Source: Nitrospirillum iridis (lineage in GTDB: Bacteria; Pseudomonadota; Alphaproteobacteria; Azospirillales; Azospirillaceae). Taken from it: a stretch of DNA of 64,000 nucleotides. The position numbers were made by a program, and so were the translations under genes. This document shows positions 1 to 8,434 of this stretch, one piece after another. Under the pieces are notes generated by a model. It saw only the letters and a program-made list of their open reading frames with translations. It had not been told where the DNA came from and ran no database searches. Each line of letters starts with the position of its first letter. Within the stretch, counting starts at the first letter, position 1. The DNA lies in the NCBI RefSeq assembly GCF_014205765.1, contig NZ_JACIIZ010000024.1:21067-85066 (forward strand), written 5' to 3'.

Positions 1-2168
1 TGGATGTCCCGCAAATCCAGGCCATCGCCCGGATGATGCCGCAGGACTGGACCGTGCGGCACGATCAGGTCGAAGCCAATGAGACGGTCTATTGGGCCGA
101 CCCCCAGTTGTTCTCCGTCCTGCCCATGCGGGTCCTTGCCGGCGATCTTGGGGCGGCGCTGGACGCGCCCAATTCGGTCGTCCTGACCCGTGCCATGGCG
201 CGCAAGTATTTCGGGACGGACGCGCCGGTTGGCCAGACGCTGCGGTTCAACCGCACCCATGTCATGCGCGTCACGGCGGTGGTCCAGGATCTGCCGTCCA
301 ACACCCATCTCGTGGCGGGGATTTTCGCGTCCGGCCGCACGCCCTTTTCCAACCTGGCGGAAATGGACGCTCGACCGGCGGGCTTCCATTTCGACGGTTC
401 GACCTACACCTATTTCCGCCTGCGGCCCGGCGCCACCCCGGCGGCGGTCCGCGCCGCCTTGCCGGACCTGGTGGTCAGCCGCCTGCTGATCCCCAAGCAA
501 AACGCCTTCGGGGTGGCGGTCACCCTGTCCGTCCTGTCCGTGCGGGACATCCATTTCGCGCCGGCCGGCATCAACGCCATGAAGGCGCCGGGCAGTGCGG
601 CGACCGTGGGGGCCGCCGCCACCGTGGCCCTGCTGATCCTGGCCGGCGCTTGCGTCAATTTCATCAACCTCGCCACCGCGCGGGCGTCCCGCCGGGCGCT
701 GGAGGTGGGGGTGCGCAAGGCCGCCGGCGCCGGCCGCGGCACCCTGGCGCTGCAGTTCATCGCCGAGGCGGTGCTGCAGGTTGGCGCCGGCATGGCGGTC
801 GCGCTGGCCGTGGTCGAGCAGCTGTTGCCGGACTTCAACGCCTTCCTGCAGCGCGACATCGGCTTTCCCTACTGGCGGCCGGACATGGCGGCCGTGCTGC
901 TTCTGGTCGTGCTGACGGTCAGCCTGCTGGCCGGCGCCTATCCGGCGCTGGTGCTGTCGTCCCTGCGGCCGGTCGAGGCCCTGCGCGGGGAATCGGGCCA
1001 TCTGGACGCCCGCTGGCTCGACGGCGGGCGCCTGCGCCGCATCCTGGTCGTCGTCCAGTTCGCCATCCTCACGGGGCTGATGATCGCCAGCGCGGTCATC
1101 TGGCGCCAGACCCAGTTCGCGGCGGGATCCGCCGCCCGGCTCGCGTCCCGGAACATGGTGCTGGTGTCGGCCCCCTGCACCGACGGGCTGCGCGACGGCC
1201 TCGCCCGCCTGCCCGGTGTGCGGGAGGTGGTCTGTTCCCAGCCGACGATGATCAGTTCCGAGGACACGGTGGAGATGATGGAGACGTCGCCCACCGACAT
1301 CCGCTCCCTCCACACGCTGTCGGTCGATGCCGGGTTCCTGGAGGCCTATGGGCTGACGCCGCTGGCCGGGCGGCTGTTCGACCGCGCGCATGGCGACGTC
1401 GCGGCTCCTCCCCCGGACGGCGGGCCCCAGACCGTGCGCATGGTCATCAACGAGACCGCTTTGCGCGATCTGGGCCTGCATGATCCGGGGAAGGCCATCG
1501 GCCTGCGGCTTCAGGCGTCGGCGGCGCGCGGACAACGCTTTTTCACCATCATCGGCGTGGTGCCGGATTTCCCGACCGGGTCGGTGCGTGTTCCGGTCGC
1601 ACCTGTCGCCTACATCGCTGATCCGTCGCGCTTCGGCATGTTGAGCGCGCGCGTGACGCCGGGACGGATGGCCGAAGCCCTGGCGGGGATCGCGGACGTT
1701 TGGATGGCCGCCGGGCAGCCGGGATTGCCCAGGACCCTGCCCCTCAGCCTGTACGCCGCCAACCTGTACCGCGACCTTTGGCGCGAGGGCGTCCTCTTCA
1801 CCCTCGCCACCGGGGTCGCCTTGGCCATCGCCTGCATCGGCCTGTTTGGCATGGCCGCCTTCCTGGCGGAGCGGCGCACGAAGGAGATCGGCATCCGCAA
1901 GGCGATGGGGGCCACGACCGGCCAGGTCGCCGCCCTGCTGCTTCGGCAGTTCCTCACCCCCGTGCTGTGGGCCAACCTCCTCGCTTGGCCGGTGGTGTGG
2001 TGGCTGATGCGTCACTGGCTGGCGGGCTTCGCCGCCCATGTGCCGTTGAGCTTCTGGCTTTTTCTGGCCGGCGGCGCCGTCACGCTGGTGGTGACGTTGG
2101 CCACGGTGGCGGGGCAGGGGATTCTGGTCGCGCGGCGCCCGCCGGTTGCCGCGCTGCGATACGAATGA
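1..2168 (+). CDS. MacB/FtsX-type ABC transporter permease, 5' end outside window
   Basis: The reading frame is open to the first base, so the true start lies upstream; about 721 residues are visible. It has the layout of MacB-like permeases: a periplasmic core domain, a membrane segment block with FtsX-like sequence (visible residues about 200-320), a second periplasmic domain, and a C-terminal FtsX block whose cytoplasmic coupling segment reads ERRTKEIGIRKAMGAT, a hallmark of the family. There is no Walker A or B motif, so a separate ATPase must energise it, presumably encoded upstream. Such permeases act in mechanotransmission, for example lipoprotein, peptide or drug export; the substrate here cannot be read from the sequence. 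A 7-bp-stem hairpin at 2218-2235 follows the stop codon. Confidence 0.85.
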   Translation, partial: DVPQIQAIARMMPQDWTVRHDQVEANETVYWADPQLFSVLPMRVLAGDLGAALDAPNSVVLTRAMARKYFGTDAPVGQTLRFNRTHVMRVTAVVQDLPSNTHLVAGIFASGRTPFSNLAEMDARPAGFHFDGSTYTYFRLRPGATPAAVRAALPDLVVSRLLIPKQNAFGVAVTLSVLSVRDIHFAPAGINAMKAPGSAATVGAAATVALLILAGACVNFINLATARASRRALEVGVRKAAGAGRGTLALQFIAEAVLQVGAGMAVALAVVEQLLPDFNAFLQRDIGFPYWRPDMAAVLLLVVLTVSLLAGAYPALVLSSLRPVEALRGESGHLDARWLDGGRLRRILVVVQFAILTGLMIASAVIWRQTQFAAGSAARLASRNMVLVSAPCTDGLRDGLARLPGVREVVCSQPTMISSEDTVEMMETSPTDIRSLHTLSVDAGFLEAYGLTPLAGRLFDRAHGDVAAPPPDGGPQTVRMVINETALRDLGLHDPGKAIGLRLQASAARGQRFFTIIGVVPDFPTGSVRVPVAPVAYIADPSRFGMLSARVTPGRMAEALAGIADVWMAAGQPGLPRTLPLSLYAANLYRDLWREGVLFTLATGVALAIACIGLFGMAAFLAERRTKEIGIRKAMGATTGQVAALLLRQFLTPVLWANLLAWPVVWWLMRHWLAGFAAHVPLSFWLFLAGGAVTLVVTLATVAGQGILVARRPPVAALRYE

Positions 2169-2455
2169 GGGGGTCGGCACGGCCTTGAGGCGGTGCGCGC
2201 GGGCCTTGCGCGCTTCGGCGGAACGGCGGTTCCGCTAGGGTTCGCCGGTGGGAGGACGGCGTTATCCCGCACCGCACCCAAAAAAATTATTTAATCCCAA
2301 TTCCCCGGAACGTCGCCTATTTCCCGATGTGTTGGGTTCCCGAACCCGTTCCGAGGGATCTGAGACGTGTTGCATCGCATCATATACGACTGCTGCTGGC
2401 ACGACAGCCACCGGCCCCGCGCCAACCCACCCCGCCCGGACCGGGAGGTGCGGTC
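2169..2455. other. Intergenic region upstream of the RND operon
   Basis: It holds a hairpin at 2218-2235 (arms GCGGAAC/GTTCCGC), which may end the permease transcript, and an AT-rich stretch near 2281-2295. There is a perfect palindrome GGGTTCCCGAACCC at 2334-2347, flanked by the inverted pair CGGAACG/CGTTCCG. The palindrome lies about 110 bases before the efflux permease start and could be a repressor operator; no adjacent regulator gene was found. A GGGAGGTG ribosome-binding site is at 2443-2450. Confidence 0.45.
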
Positions 2456-5400
2456 ATGATCGAGATCGTCAAGATCGCGCTGAGGCGGCCTTACACGTTC
2501 ATCGTGATGGCCATCCTGATCCTGATTTTCGGGGTGTCCTCGGCGGTCAAGACGCCGACCGACATCTTCCCCAATATCGGCATCCCCGTCATCGCCGTGG
2601 TGTGGACCTACAACGGCTTGTCGCCCGATGACATGTCGGGCCGCATCATCGGCTATTACGAACGCTCGCTGACCGCGACCGTGAACGACATCGAACACAT
2701 CGAGTCCCAGTCGGTGCAGGGCTACGGCGTGGTGAAGATCTTCTTCCAGCCGACGGTGAACATCAACGCCGCCCAGTCGCAGGTCACCGCCATTTCCCAG
2801 ACGGTGCTGAAGCAGATGCCGGCGGGCATCACCCCGCCGCAGGTGCTGGTCTTCAACGCGTCCAGCGTGCCCATCCTTCAGTTGGCGCTGTCCAGCAACA
2901 CGCTGTCCGACACCAAGTTGAACGACGTGGCCCAGAATTTCGTCCGGCCACAGCTGGTGACCGTGCCGGGCGCGGTATTTCCGACAGTCTACGGCGGCAA
3001 GGTGCGCCAGGTGCAGATCGACCTGAACCAGCAGGCCCTGCATTCCTACGGCCTGTCGGCCGCCGACGTGGTCAACGCGCTGTCGGTGCAGAACCTGATC
3101 ACGCCGGCCGGCACGCAAAAGGTCGGCAAGCTGGAATACGCCGTCGACCTGAACGACAGCCCCAAACTGATCGCCCCCTTCAATGACATGCCCATCAAGA
3201 CGGTCAACGGGACCATCGTCTATATGCGGGATGTCGCCAATGTGCATGACGGCAGCCCCCCCCAGACCAACGTGGTGCACGTCGATGGCAAGAACGCCGT
3301 GCTGATGTCGGTGCTGAAGGCGGGGTCCGCCTCCACGCTGGATATCATCCAGGGCGTGGGCGATCGCTTGCCCGAGATCGAGAAGAGCCTGCCGGCCGGC
3401 GTCACGCTGACCCCGATCAGCGACCAGTCGATGTTCGTGAAGGACGCGGTGTCCGGCGTGATCCGTGAGGGCGCCATCGCCGCCGGCCTGACCGGCCTGC
3501 TGATCCTGCTATTCCTGGGCAGCTGGCGCTCAACGCTGATCATCACCGTGTCCATCCCGCTGGCCATCCTGGCTTCCATCACCATCCTGTCCATCCTGGG
3601 CCAGACCATCAACGTCATGACCCTGGGCGGCCTGGCGCTGGCCGTGGGCATCCTGGTGGACGACGCCACGGTGACCATCGAAAACATCAACTGGCATCTG
3701 GAGCACGGCAAGGCCATCGAAACCGCCATCCTGGATGGCGCCAAGCAGATCGTCGTGCCGGCCACCGTATCGCTGCTGTGCATCTGCATCGCCTTCGTGC
3801 CCATGTTCGGCCTGGGCGGCGTGGCGGGCTTCCTGTTCCGCCCGATGGCCGAGGCGGTGGTCTTCGCGCTCATGGCTTCCTACGTGCTGTCGCGCACCCT
3901 GGTGCCGACGCTGGCCAACCACCTGCTGCGCAACCAGACCCATGCCGGCCACGGCCTGCACGCCGATACCCACGGCGCGCCCACCCGCAACCCGCTGGTC
4001 CGTTTCCAGCGGGGCTTCGAGCGCGGGTTCGAGGCGGTGCGGGCGACATACCAGGGCCTGCTGCTTCTCGGCTTGCGCCGGCGCGGCTGGATGATCGGTG
4101 GCTTCCTGCTCGTGTCGCTGGCCAGCTTCGCCCTGGTGCCTTTCCTGGGGCAGAACTTCTTTCCTGACGTGGATGGCGGCCAGATCAAGATCCATATGCG
4201 CGGTCAGACCGGCCTGCGCATCGAGGAAACCACCCGTCTGGCCGACCGCGTCAACGCCGCCATCCAGCGCATCATCCCGCCCGCCGATCTGGGCGGCATG
4301 GTCGACAACATCGGCCTGCCGGTCAGCGGCATCAACAACGCCTACGGCAACAGCGGCACCATCGGCGTGCAGGATGCCGACATTCTGATCACCCTGAAGG
4401 AAGGTCACGCCCCCACGGACGACTATGTCGACAGCCTGCGCCGTGACCTGCCGCGCCTGTTCCCTGGCACAACCTTCGCCTTCCTGCCGGCCGACATCAC
4501 CACCCAGGTGCTGAACTTCGGCCTGCCGGCGCCGCTGGACGTGCAGATTTCGGGCAACGACCTGGAAACCAACCGCGTCTACGCCAACAAGCTGCTGGCC
4601 AAGATCGCCCGCATCCCCGGCGTGGCCGACGCCCGCATCCAGCAGGCCTTCCAGCTACCGTCCTTGAAGGTGGACGTCGATCGGTCGCTGGCGGGCCTGG
4701 TGGGCCTGACGGAAAAGGACGCCGCCACCACCATGCTGGACACCCTGGCCGGCAGCAGCCAGACCGCGCCCACCTATTGGCTGGACCGGAAGAGCGGTAT
4801 CTCCTACCCCGTGTCCATCCAGACGCCGCAGCGCGACATCGACACCATGGGCGGCTTGCAGACCATGCCGTTGGGCTCCGGCCCCGCCAGCCAGCTGCTG
4901 GGCGGCATCGCCCATATCAGCCGGGGGCGGGAGGATGCGGTGGTCTCCCACTACAACATCCGTCCGGCCATCGACATCTACGCCACCCCCCACGGCCGCG
5001 ACCTGGGCGCCATCAACGCCGACGTGCAACGGGCCATCGACAGCATGATGGCCGATCTGCCGCGCGGAGCCCATGTGGAAATCCGCGGCCAGGTGACCAC
5101 CATGACCAGCGCCTATCACCAGCTGTTCGTGGGCCTGGCCTTCGCCATCGTGCTGATCTACCTGCTGATCGTGGTGAACTTCCAATCGTGGGTGGACCCG
5201 TTCGTCATCGTCATGGCCCTGCCCAGCGCACTGGCCGGCATCGTGTGGATGCTGTTCGGCACCGGCACCACCCTGTCGGTTCCGGCCCTGACCGGCGCCA
5301 TCATGTGCATGGGTGTCGCCACCGCCAACAGCATCCTGGTCATCAGCTTCGCCCGGGAACGGCTGGCCGCCGGTGTCGATCCGCTGTCGGCGGCGATGGA

Positions 5401-5659
5401 GGCCGGGCACACCCGCTTCCGTCCCGTGCTGATGACGGCGTTGGCCATGATCATCGGCATGGCGCCCATGGCCATCGAGGCGGGGCAGAACGCCCCCCTG
5501 GGCCGCGCCGTCATCGGTGGCCTGGTCTTCGCCACCCTGGCCACCCTGTTCATGGTTCCCGCGCTGTTCAGCCTGGCCCACGCCCGCGATCCCAAACGCG
5601 CCGCAGCGGGCCAAGGAAACCACGGCGACGGCTCCCACCCCACGCCCGCCACCGCCTGA
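2456..5659 (+). CDS. RND efflux pump inner-membrane permease (AcrB/MdtB-like, HAE1 family)
   Basis: Proton-driven drug exporter subunit of 1067 residues, the usual length of the family. The chosen ATG begins MIEIVKIALRRPYTF, matches the cytoplasmic N-terminal helix plus TM1 of RND permeases, and has GGGAGGTG just upstream; the frame is open further upstream but that part has no RND character. The proton-relay aspartates are in VGILVDDATVTIEN at about residue 400. Two large periplasmic loops (about 35-330 and 560-860) and a C-terminal membrane block ending with TM12 are present. It is followed by its adaptor after 21 bases and then by an outer-membrane factor, so a complete tripartite pump is encoded. 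The permease comes before the adaptor, the reverse of the acrAB order. Substrate unknown. Confidence 0.93.
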   Translation: MIEIVKIALRRPYTFIVMAILILIFGVSSAVKTPTDIFPNIGIPVIAVVWTYNGLSPDDMSGRIIGYYERSLTATVNDIEHIESQSVQGYGVVKIFFQPTVNINAAQSQVTAISQTVLKQMPAGITPPQVLVFNASSVPILQLALSSNTLSDTKLNDVAQNFVRPQLVTVPGAVFPTVYGGKVRQVQIDLNQQALHSYGLSAADVVNALSVQNLITPAGTQKVGKLEYAVDLNDSPKLIAPFNDMPIKTVNGTIVYMRDVANVHDGSPPQTNVVHVDGKNAVLMSVLKAGSASTLDIIQGVGDRLPEIEKSLPAGVTLTPISDQSMFVKDAVSGVIREGAIAAGLTGLLILLFLGSWRSTLIITVSIPLAILASITILSILGQTINVMTLGGLALAVGILVDDATVTIENINWHLEHGKAIETAILDGAKQIVVPATVSLLCICIAFVPMFGLGGVAGFLFRPMAEAVVFALMASYVLSRTLVPTLANHLLRNQTHAGHGLHADTHGAPTRNPLVRFQRGFERGFEAVRATYQGLLLLGLRRRGWMIGGFLLVSLASFALVPFLGQNFFPDVDGGQIKIHMRGQTGLRIEETTRLADRVNAAIQRIIPPADLGGMVDNIGLPVSGINNAYGNSGTIGVQDADILITLKEGHAPTDDYVDSLRRDLPRLFPGTTFAFLPADITTQVLNFGLPAPLDVQISGNDLETNRVYANKLLAKIARIPGVADARIQQAFQLPSLKVDVDRSLAGLVGLTEKDAATTMLDTLAGSSQTAPTYWLDRKSGISYPVSIQTPQRDIDTMGGLQTMPLGSGPASQLLGGIAHISRGREDAVVSHYNIRPAIDIYATPHGRDLGAINADVQRAIDSMMADLPRGAHVEIRGQVTTMTSAYHQLFVGLAFAIVLIYLLIVVNFQSWVDPFVIVMALPSALAGIVWMLFGTGTTLSVPALTGAIMCMGVATANSILVISFARERLAAGVDPLSAAMEAGHTRFRPVLMTALAMIIGMAPMAIEAGQNAPLGRAVIGGLVFATLATLFMVPALFSLAHARDPKRAAAGQGNHGDGSHPTPATA

Positions 5660-5680
5660 CCAAACCGGAGTAACTTCCCC

Positions 5681-6907
5681 ATGTCGACCGTGCAGATACC
5701 CACGCCCAACCCCCGCCGCCTGGCCCTGCTGGGCGTCACGGCCCTGGTGGCCGCCGGCGCCATCATCGTCGTCGGCGTCACCGGCCGGGCCCGGGCGACT
5801 CGAGACCTGGTGCAGTGGAACGCCGAACAGGCCATCCCCACCGTGGCGCTGGCCCCCGTGACCCATGAGGACAAGGCGCAGACGCTGGCCCTGCCGGGCA
5901 CCCTGCAGGCCTACACCAAGGCGCCCATCTATGCGCGGGTCGGCGGCTACCTCAAAAGCTGGGAGCGGGACATCGGCGCCAAGGTCAAGGCGGGGGAACT
6001 GCTGGGCACCATCGACACCCCGGACCTGGACCAGCAGCTGGAACAGGCCAGGGCGGACCTGGCGCGCGCCCAGGCGACCGCCCAGCTGGCCGACCTGACG
6101 GCCAAACGCTGGGCCGCCCTGGTGGCGTCGCAGTCGGTGTCGCAGCAGGCGGCGGATGAGAAGGTGGGCGACAGCCAGGCCAAGCGCGCGGCGGTGGACA
6201 GTGCGGCCGCCAACGTCCGCCGGCTGGAGACGCTGGCGGCGTTCAAGCGCATCACCGCCCCCTTCGACGGCGTGGTCACCGCCCGCACCACCGACGTGGG
6301 CGCGCTGATCAACGCCGGCGGCGGCAGCGGCCCGGAACTGTTCGAGGTGTCGGACCTGCACAAGCTGCGCCTCTACGTCCAGATCCCGCAGGCCTTCGCC
6401 GGCCTGCTGCAGCCAGGGGCGAAGGCCACGTTCGACTTGCCGCAATATCCGGGGCGCACCTTCGCCGCCACGCTGACCACCACGGCCAACGCGGTGAACA
6501 CGGCCAACCGCAGCATGCTGGTGGAGCTGCAAGCCGACAATCCCGATGGCGATCTCACCCCCGGCACCTATGCCGAGGTCCATTTCCAGCTGCCGGCGGC
6601 GCCGGACACGGCCAAGGTGCCGGCCACGGCCCTGGTGGTGGGGGATCGCGGCGCGCAGCTGGCCGTGCTGGGCGCCCCTGGAACGCCGGATGCCGGCAAG
6701 GTGGTGCTGAAGCGGGTGCAACTGGGCCGTGACCTGGGGGACAGCGTCGAGGTGGTGGCGGGGCTGGCGCCCGGCGACCGGGTGATCGACAGCCCGCCGG
6801 AAACCCTGGGTACGGGCGACACGGTGCGCCTGGCGGCCACAGACGCGGCCGCCCCGGGCAAGGTCGCGGCTGCCGTCCCGGCTTCCGCGCCCAAGGCGGA
6901 CCGGTAA
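5681..6907 (+). CDS. RND efflux periplasmic adaptor subunit (membrane fusion protein)
   Basis: A 408-residue adaptor with one N-terminal membrane anchor (about residues 12-35), then the first half of a lipoyl domain (YARVGGYLKSWERDIGAKV, about 85-105), an Ala/Gln-rich alpha hairpin (about 110-190), the second lipoyl half (ITAPFDGVVTART, near 190) and beta-barrel and membrane-proximal domains to about 370. It would bridge the permease encoded just upstream to the outer-membrane factor downstream. The start ATG has GGAG about ten bases upstream. The gaps on either side are 21 and 5 bases, which argues for one transcript. There is no Cys in the N-terminus, so it is membrane-anchored rather than a lipoprotein. 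Confidence 0.92.
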   Translation: MSTVQIPTPNPRRLALLGVTALVAAGAIIVVGVTGRARATRDLVQWNAEQAIPTVALAPVTHEDKAQTLALPGTLQAYTKAPIYARVGGYLKSWERDIGAKVKAGELLGTIDTPDLDQQLEQARADLARAQATAQLADLTAKRWAALVASQSVSQQAADEKVGDSQAKRAAVDSAAANVRRLETLAAFKRITAPFDGVVTARTTDVGALINAGGGSGPELFEVSDLHKLRLYVQIPQAFAGLLQPGAKATFDLPQYPGRTFAATLTTTANAVNTANRSMLVELQADNPDGDLTPGTYAEVHFQLPAAPDTAKVPATALVVGDRGAQLAVLGAPGTPDAGKVVLKRVQLGRDLGDSVEVVAGLAPGDRVIDSPPETLGTGDTVRLAATDAAAPGKVAAAVPASAPKADR

Positions 6908-6912
6908 CAGCC

Positions 6913-8376
6913 ATGACCCGTAAGATCCTATTGGCCGGCGGCGCCCTGCTGGCGCTGGCGGCCTGCAACCTGGCGCCGGACTATCAGCCGCCGCAGCTGG
7001 TCCTGCCCCCCGCCTTCAAGGAGGCCGGGGGATCGCCGTGGCAGCCCGCCCAGCCATCGGACCAGGCCGCGCGCGGCCCCTGGTGGATGGCCTTCAACGA
7101 CCCGGTGCTGAACGGCCTTGAGGACAAGATCGAGGCCGCCAACCCTACGCTGAAGGGGGCGTTGGCCCGCTATGACGAGGCGCGGGCGGGCGCCGCCGCC
7201 GTTTCGGCCGGCCTGCTGCCGCGCGTCGACCTGGACGCCAGCCTGACCAACAACCGCCAGTCCAAGGACCGGCCGTTGCGCGGCGCCAACCAGCGTGACG
7301 TCTATGGTTCCAACACCGTCGGCGCATCGGCCTCCTACGAGGTCGACCTCTGGGGCAAGGTGCGCAACCAGGTGGCCGCCGGCCAGGCGGAGGCCCAGGC
7401 CAGCGCCGCCGACTTGGCCTCCGTCCGCCTGGGCCTTCAGGCGGAACTGGCCACCGACTATTTCGCCCTGCGCGGCCTGGACGAGCGCGCGCGGATCCTG
7501 GCCGATACCGTCGCGGCCTATGAGAAACAGCTCAGCCTGACGCAGACTCTGTTCCAGGGCCGCATCGTCGCCGGCATGGACGTGTCGCGCGCCGAAACCC
7601 AGCTGGACAGCGCGCGTTCACAAGTGTCGCAGGTGGCGTCCCAGCGGGCCCAGATGGAACACGCCATCGCCGCCTTGGTGGGCCTGACGCCGGCCGAATT
7701 CAGTCTGGCGCCCACCCCGTGGACGCCCACCCTGCCGGCCGTGCCCACGGGGCTGCCCTCCACCCTGCTGCAACGCCGGCCGGACATCGCCGCGGCGGAG
7801 CGGGACGTGCGGGCGGCCAACGCCGGCATCGGTGTGGCCCGCGCCGCCTACTATCCCGACCTGTCCTTGCAGGCGGTGGGCGGCTTTCAGGACACCGGGT
7901 TCAACCTGCTGAAGCTGCCGATGGCCTTCTGGTCGGTCGGCCCCGGCGTTACCCTGCCATTGTTCGAGGGCGGGCGGCTGGACGCCGGTCTAGCGCGGGC
8001 GGTGGCGCAGCAGGACGAGGCCGCAGCCAAGTACCGCCAGACCGTGCTGTCCGCCTTCCGCGAGGTGGAGGACAATCTGGCCGCCATCCGCTGGCTGGGC
8101 ACCGCGGCCAAGGATGAGGACGCCGGCACGCAGGCGGCCCAGCGCACCTTGGGCATGGCCATGAACCTCTACCGCGACGGCGCCGACAGCTATCTCGACG
8201 TGGTGACGGCCCAGACCGCCCTGCTGGAAGCGCAGCAAAGCAGCCTGGATCTGCACACCCGCCAGGTCCAGGCCGACGTCGCCCTCATCCGCGCCTTGGG
8301 CGGGGGGTGGGATGTGGGGGCGCTGCCAACGGCGGGTGAGGCGGCGACGGTACCGGAGCAGGCGAAGGCCCGGTAG
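6913..8376 (+). CDS. Outer-membrane efflux lipoprotein, NodT/OprM family
   Basis: A 487-residue outer-membrane channel, third gene of the RND operon. The N-terminus is a lipoprotein signal with lipobox LAAC (Cys about residue 18), followed by NLAPDYQPP, a typical NodT-family start. Two repeated coiled-coil and beta-strand halves are visible; the first includes ASYEVDLWGKVRNQVAAG near residue 140 and the second LLQRRPDIAAAERDVRAANA near 285, both signature segments. It forms the trimeric tunnel that docks with the adaptor. It starts 5 bases after the adaptor stop. A hairpin at 8389-8412 follows the gene. Confidence 0.93.
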   Translation: MTRKILLAGGALLALAACNLAPDYQPPQLVLPPAFKEAGGSPWQPAQPSDQAARGPWWMAFNDPVLNGLEDKIEAANPTLKGALARYDEARAGAAAVSAGLLPRVDLDASLTNNRQSKDRPLRGANQRDVYGSNTVGASASYEVDLWGKVRNQVAAGQAEAQASAADLASVRLGLQAELATDYFALRGLDERARILADTVAAYEKQLSLTQTLFQGRIVAGMDVSRAETQLDSARSQVSQVASQRAQMEHAIAALVGLTPAEFSLAPTPWTPTLPAVPTGLPSTLLQRRPDIAAAERDVRAANAGIGVARAAYYPDLSLQAVGGFQDTGFNLLKLPMAFWSVGPGVTLPLFEGGRLDAGLARAVAQQDEAAAKYRQTVLSAFREVEDNLAAIRWLGTAAKDEDAGTQAAQRTLGMAMNLYRDGADSYLDVVTAQTALLEAQQSSLDLHTRQVQADVALIRALGGGWDVGALPTAGEAATVPEQAKAR

Positions 8377-8388
8377 GCTCCAGCAGAA

Positions 8389-8412
8389 GAAAGGGCGCCG
8401 CGCCGCCCTTTC
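8389..8412. terminator. Hairpin between convergent RND operon and chemoreceptor gene
   Basis: Perfect 9-bp stem GAAAGGGCG (8389-8397) / CGCCCTTTC (8404-8412) with a six-base loop. It lies between two convergent genes, so it could end transcripts from both sides, but there is a run of C rather than T after it on the + strand. Confidence 0.5.
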
Positions 8413-8434
8413 CCCCCCCGTCCATACCCTTTCC

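Noticed and set aside
4655..6721. 688-codon open frame on the minus strand
   Set aside because: It covers the permease, adaptor and channel genes in antisense and has low-complexity His/Arg/Gly-rich sequence; the + strand genes are clear family members.
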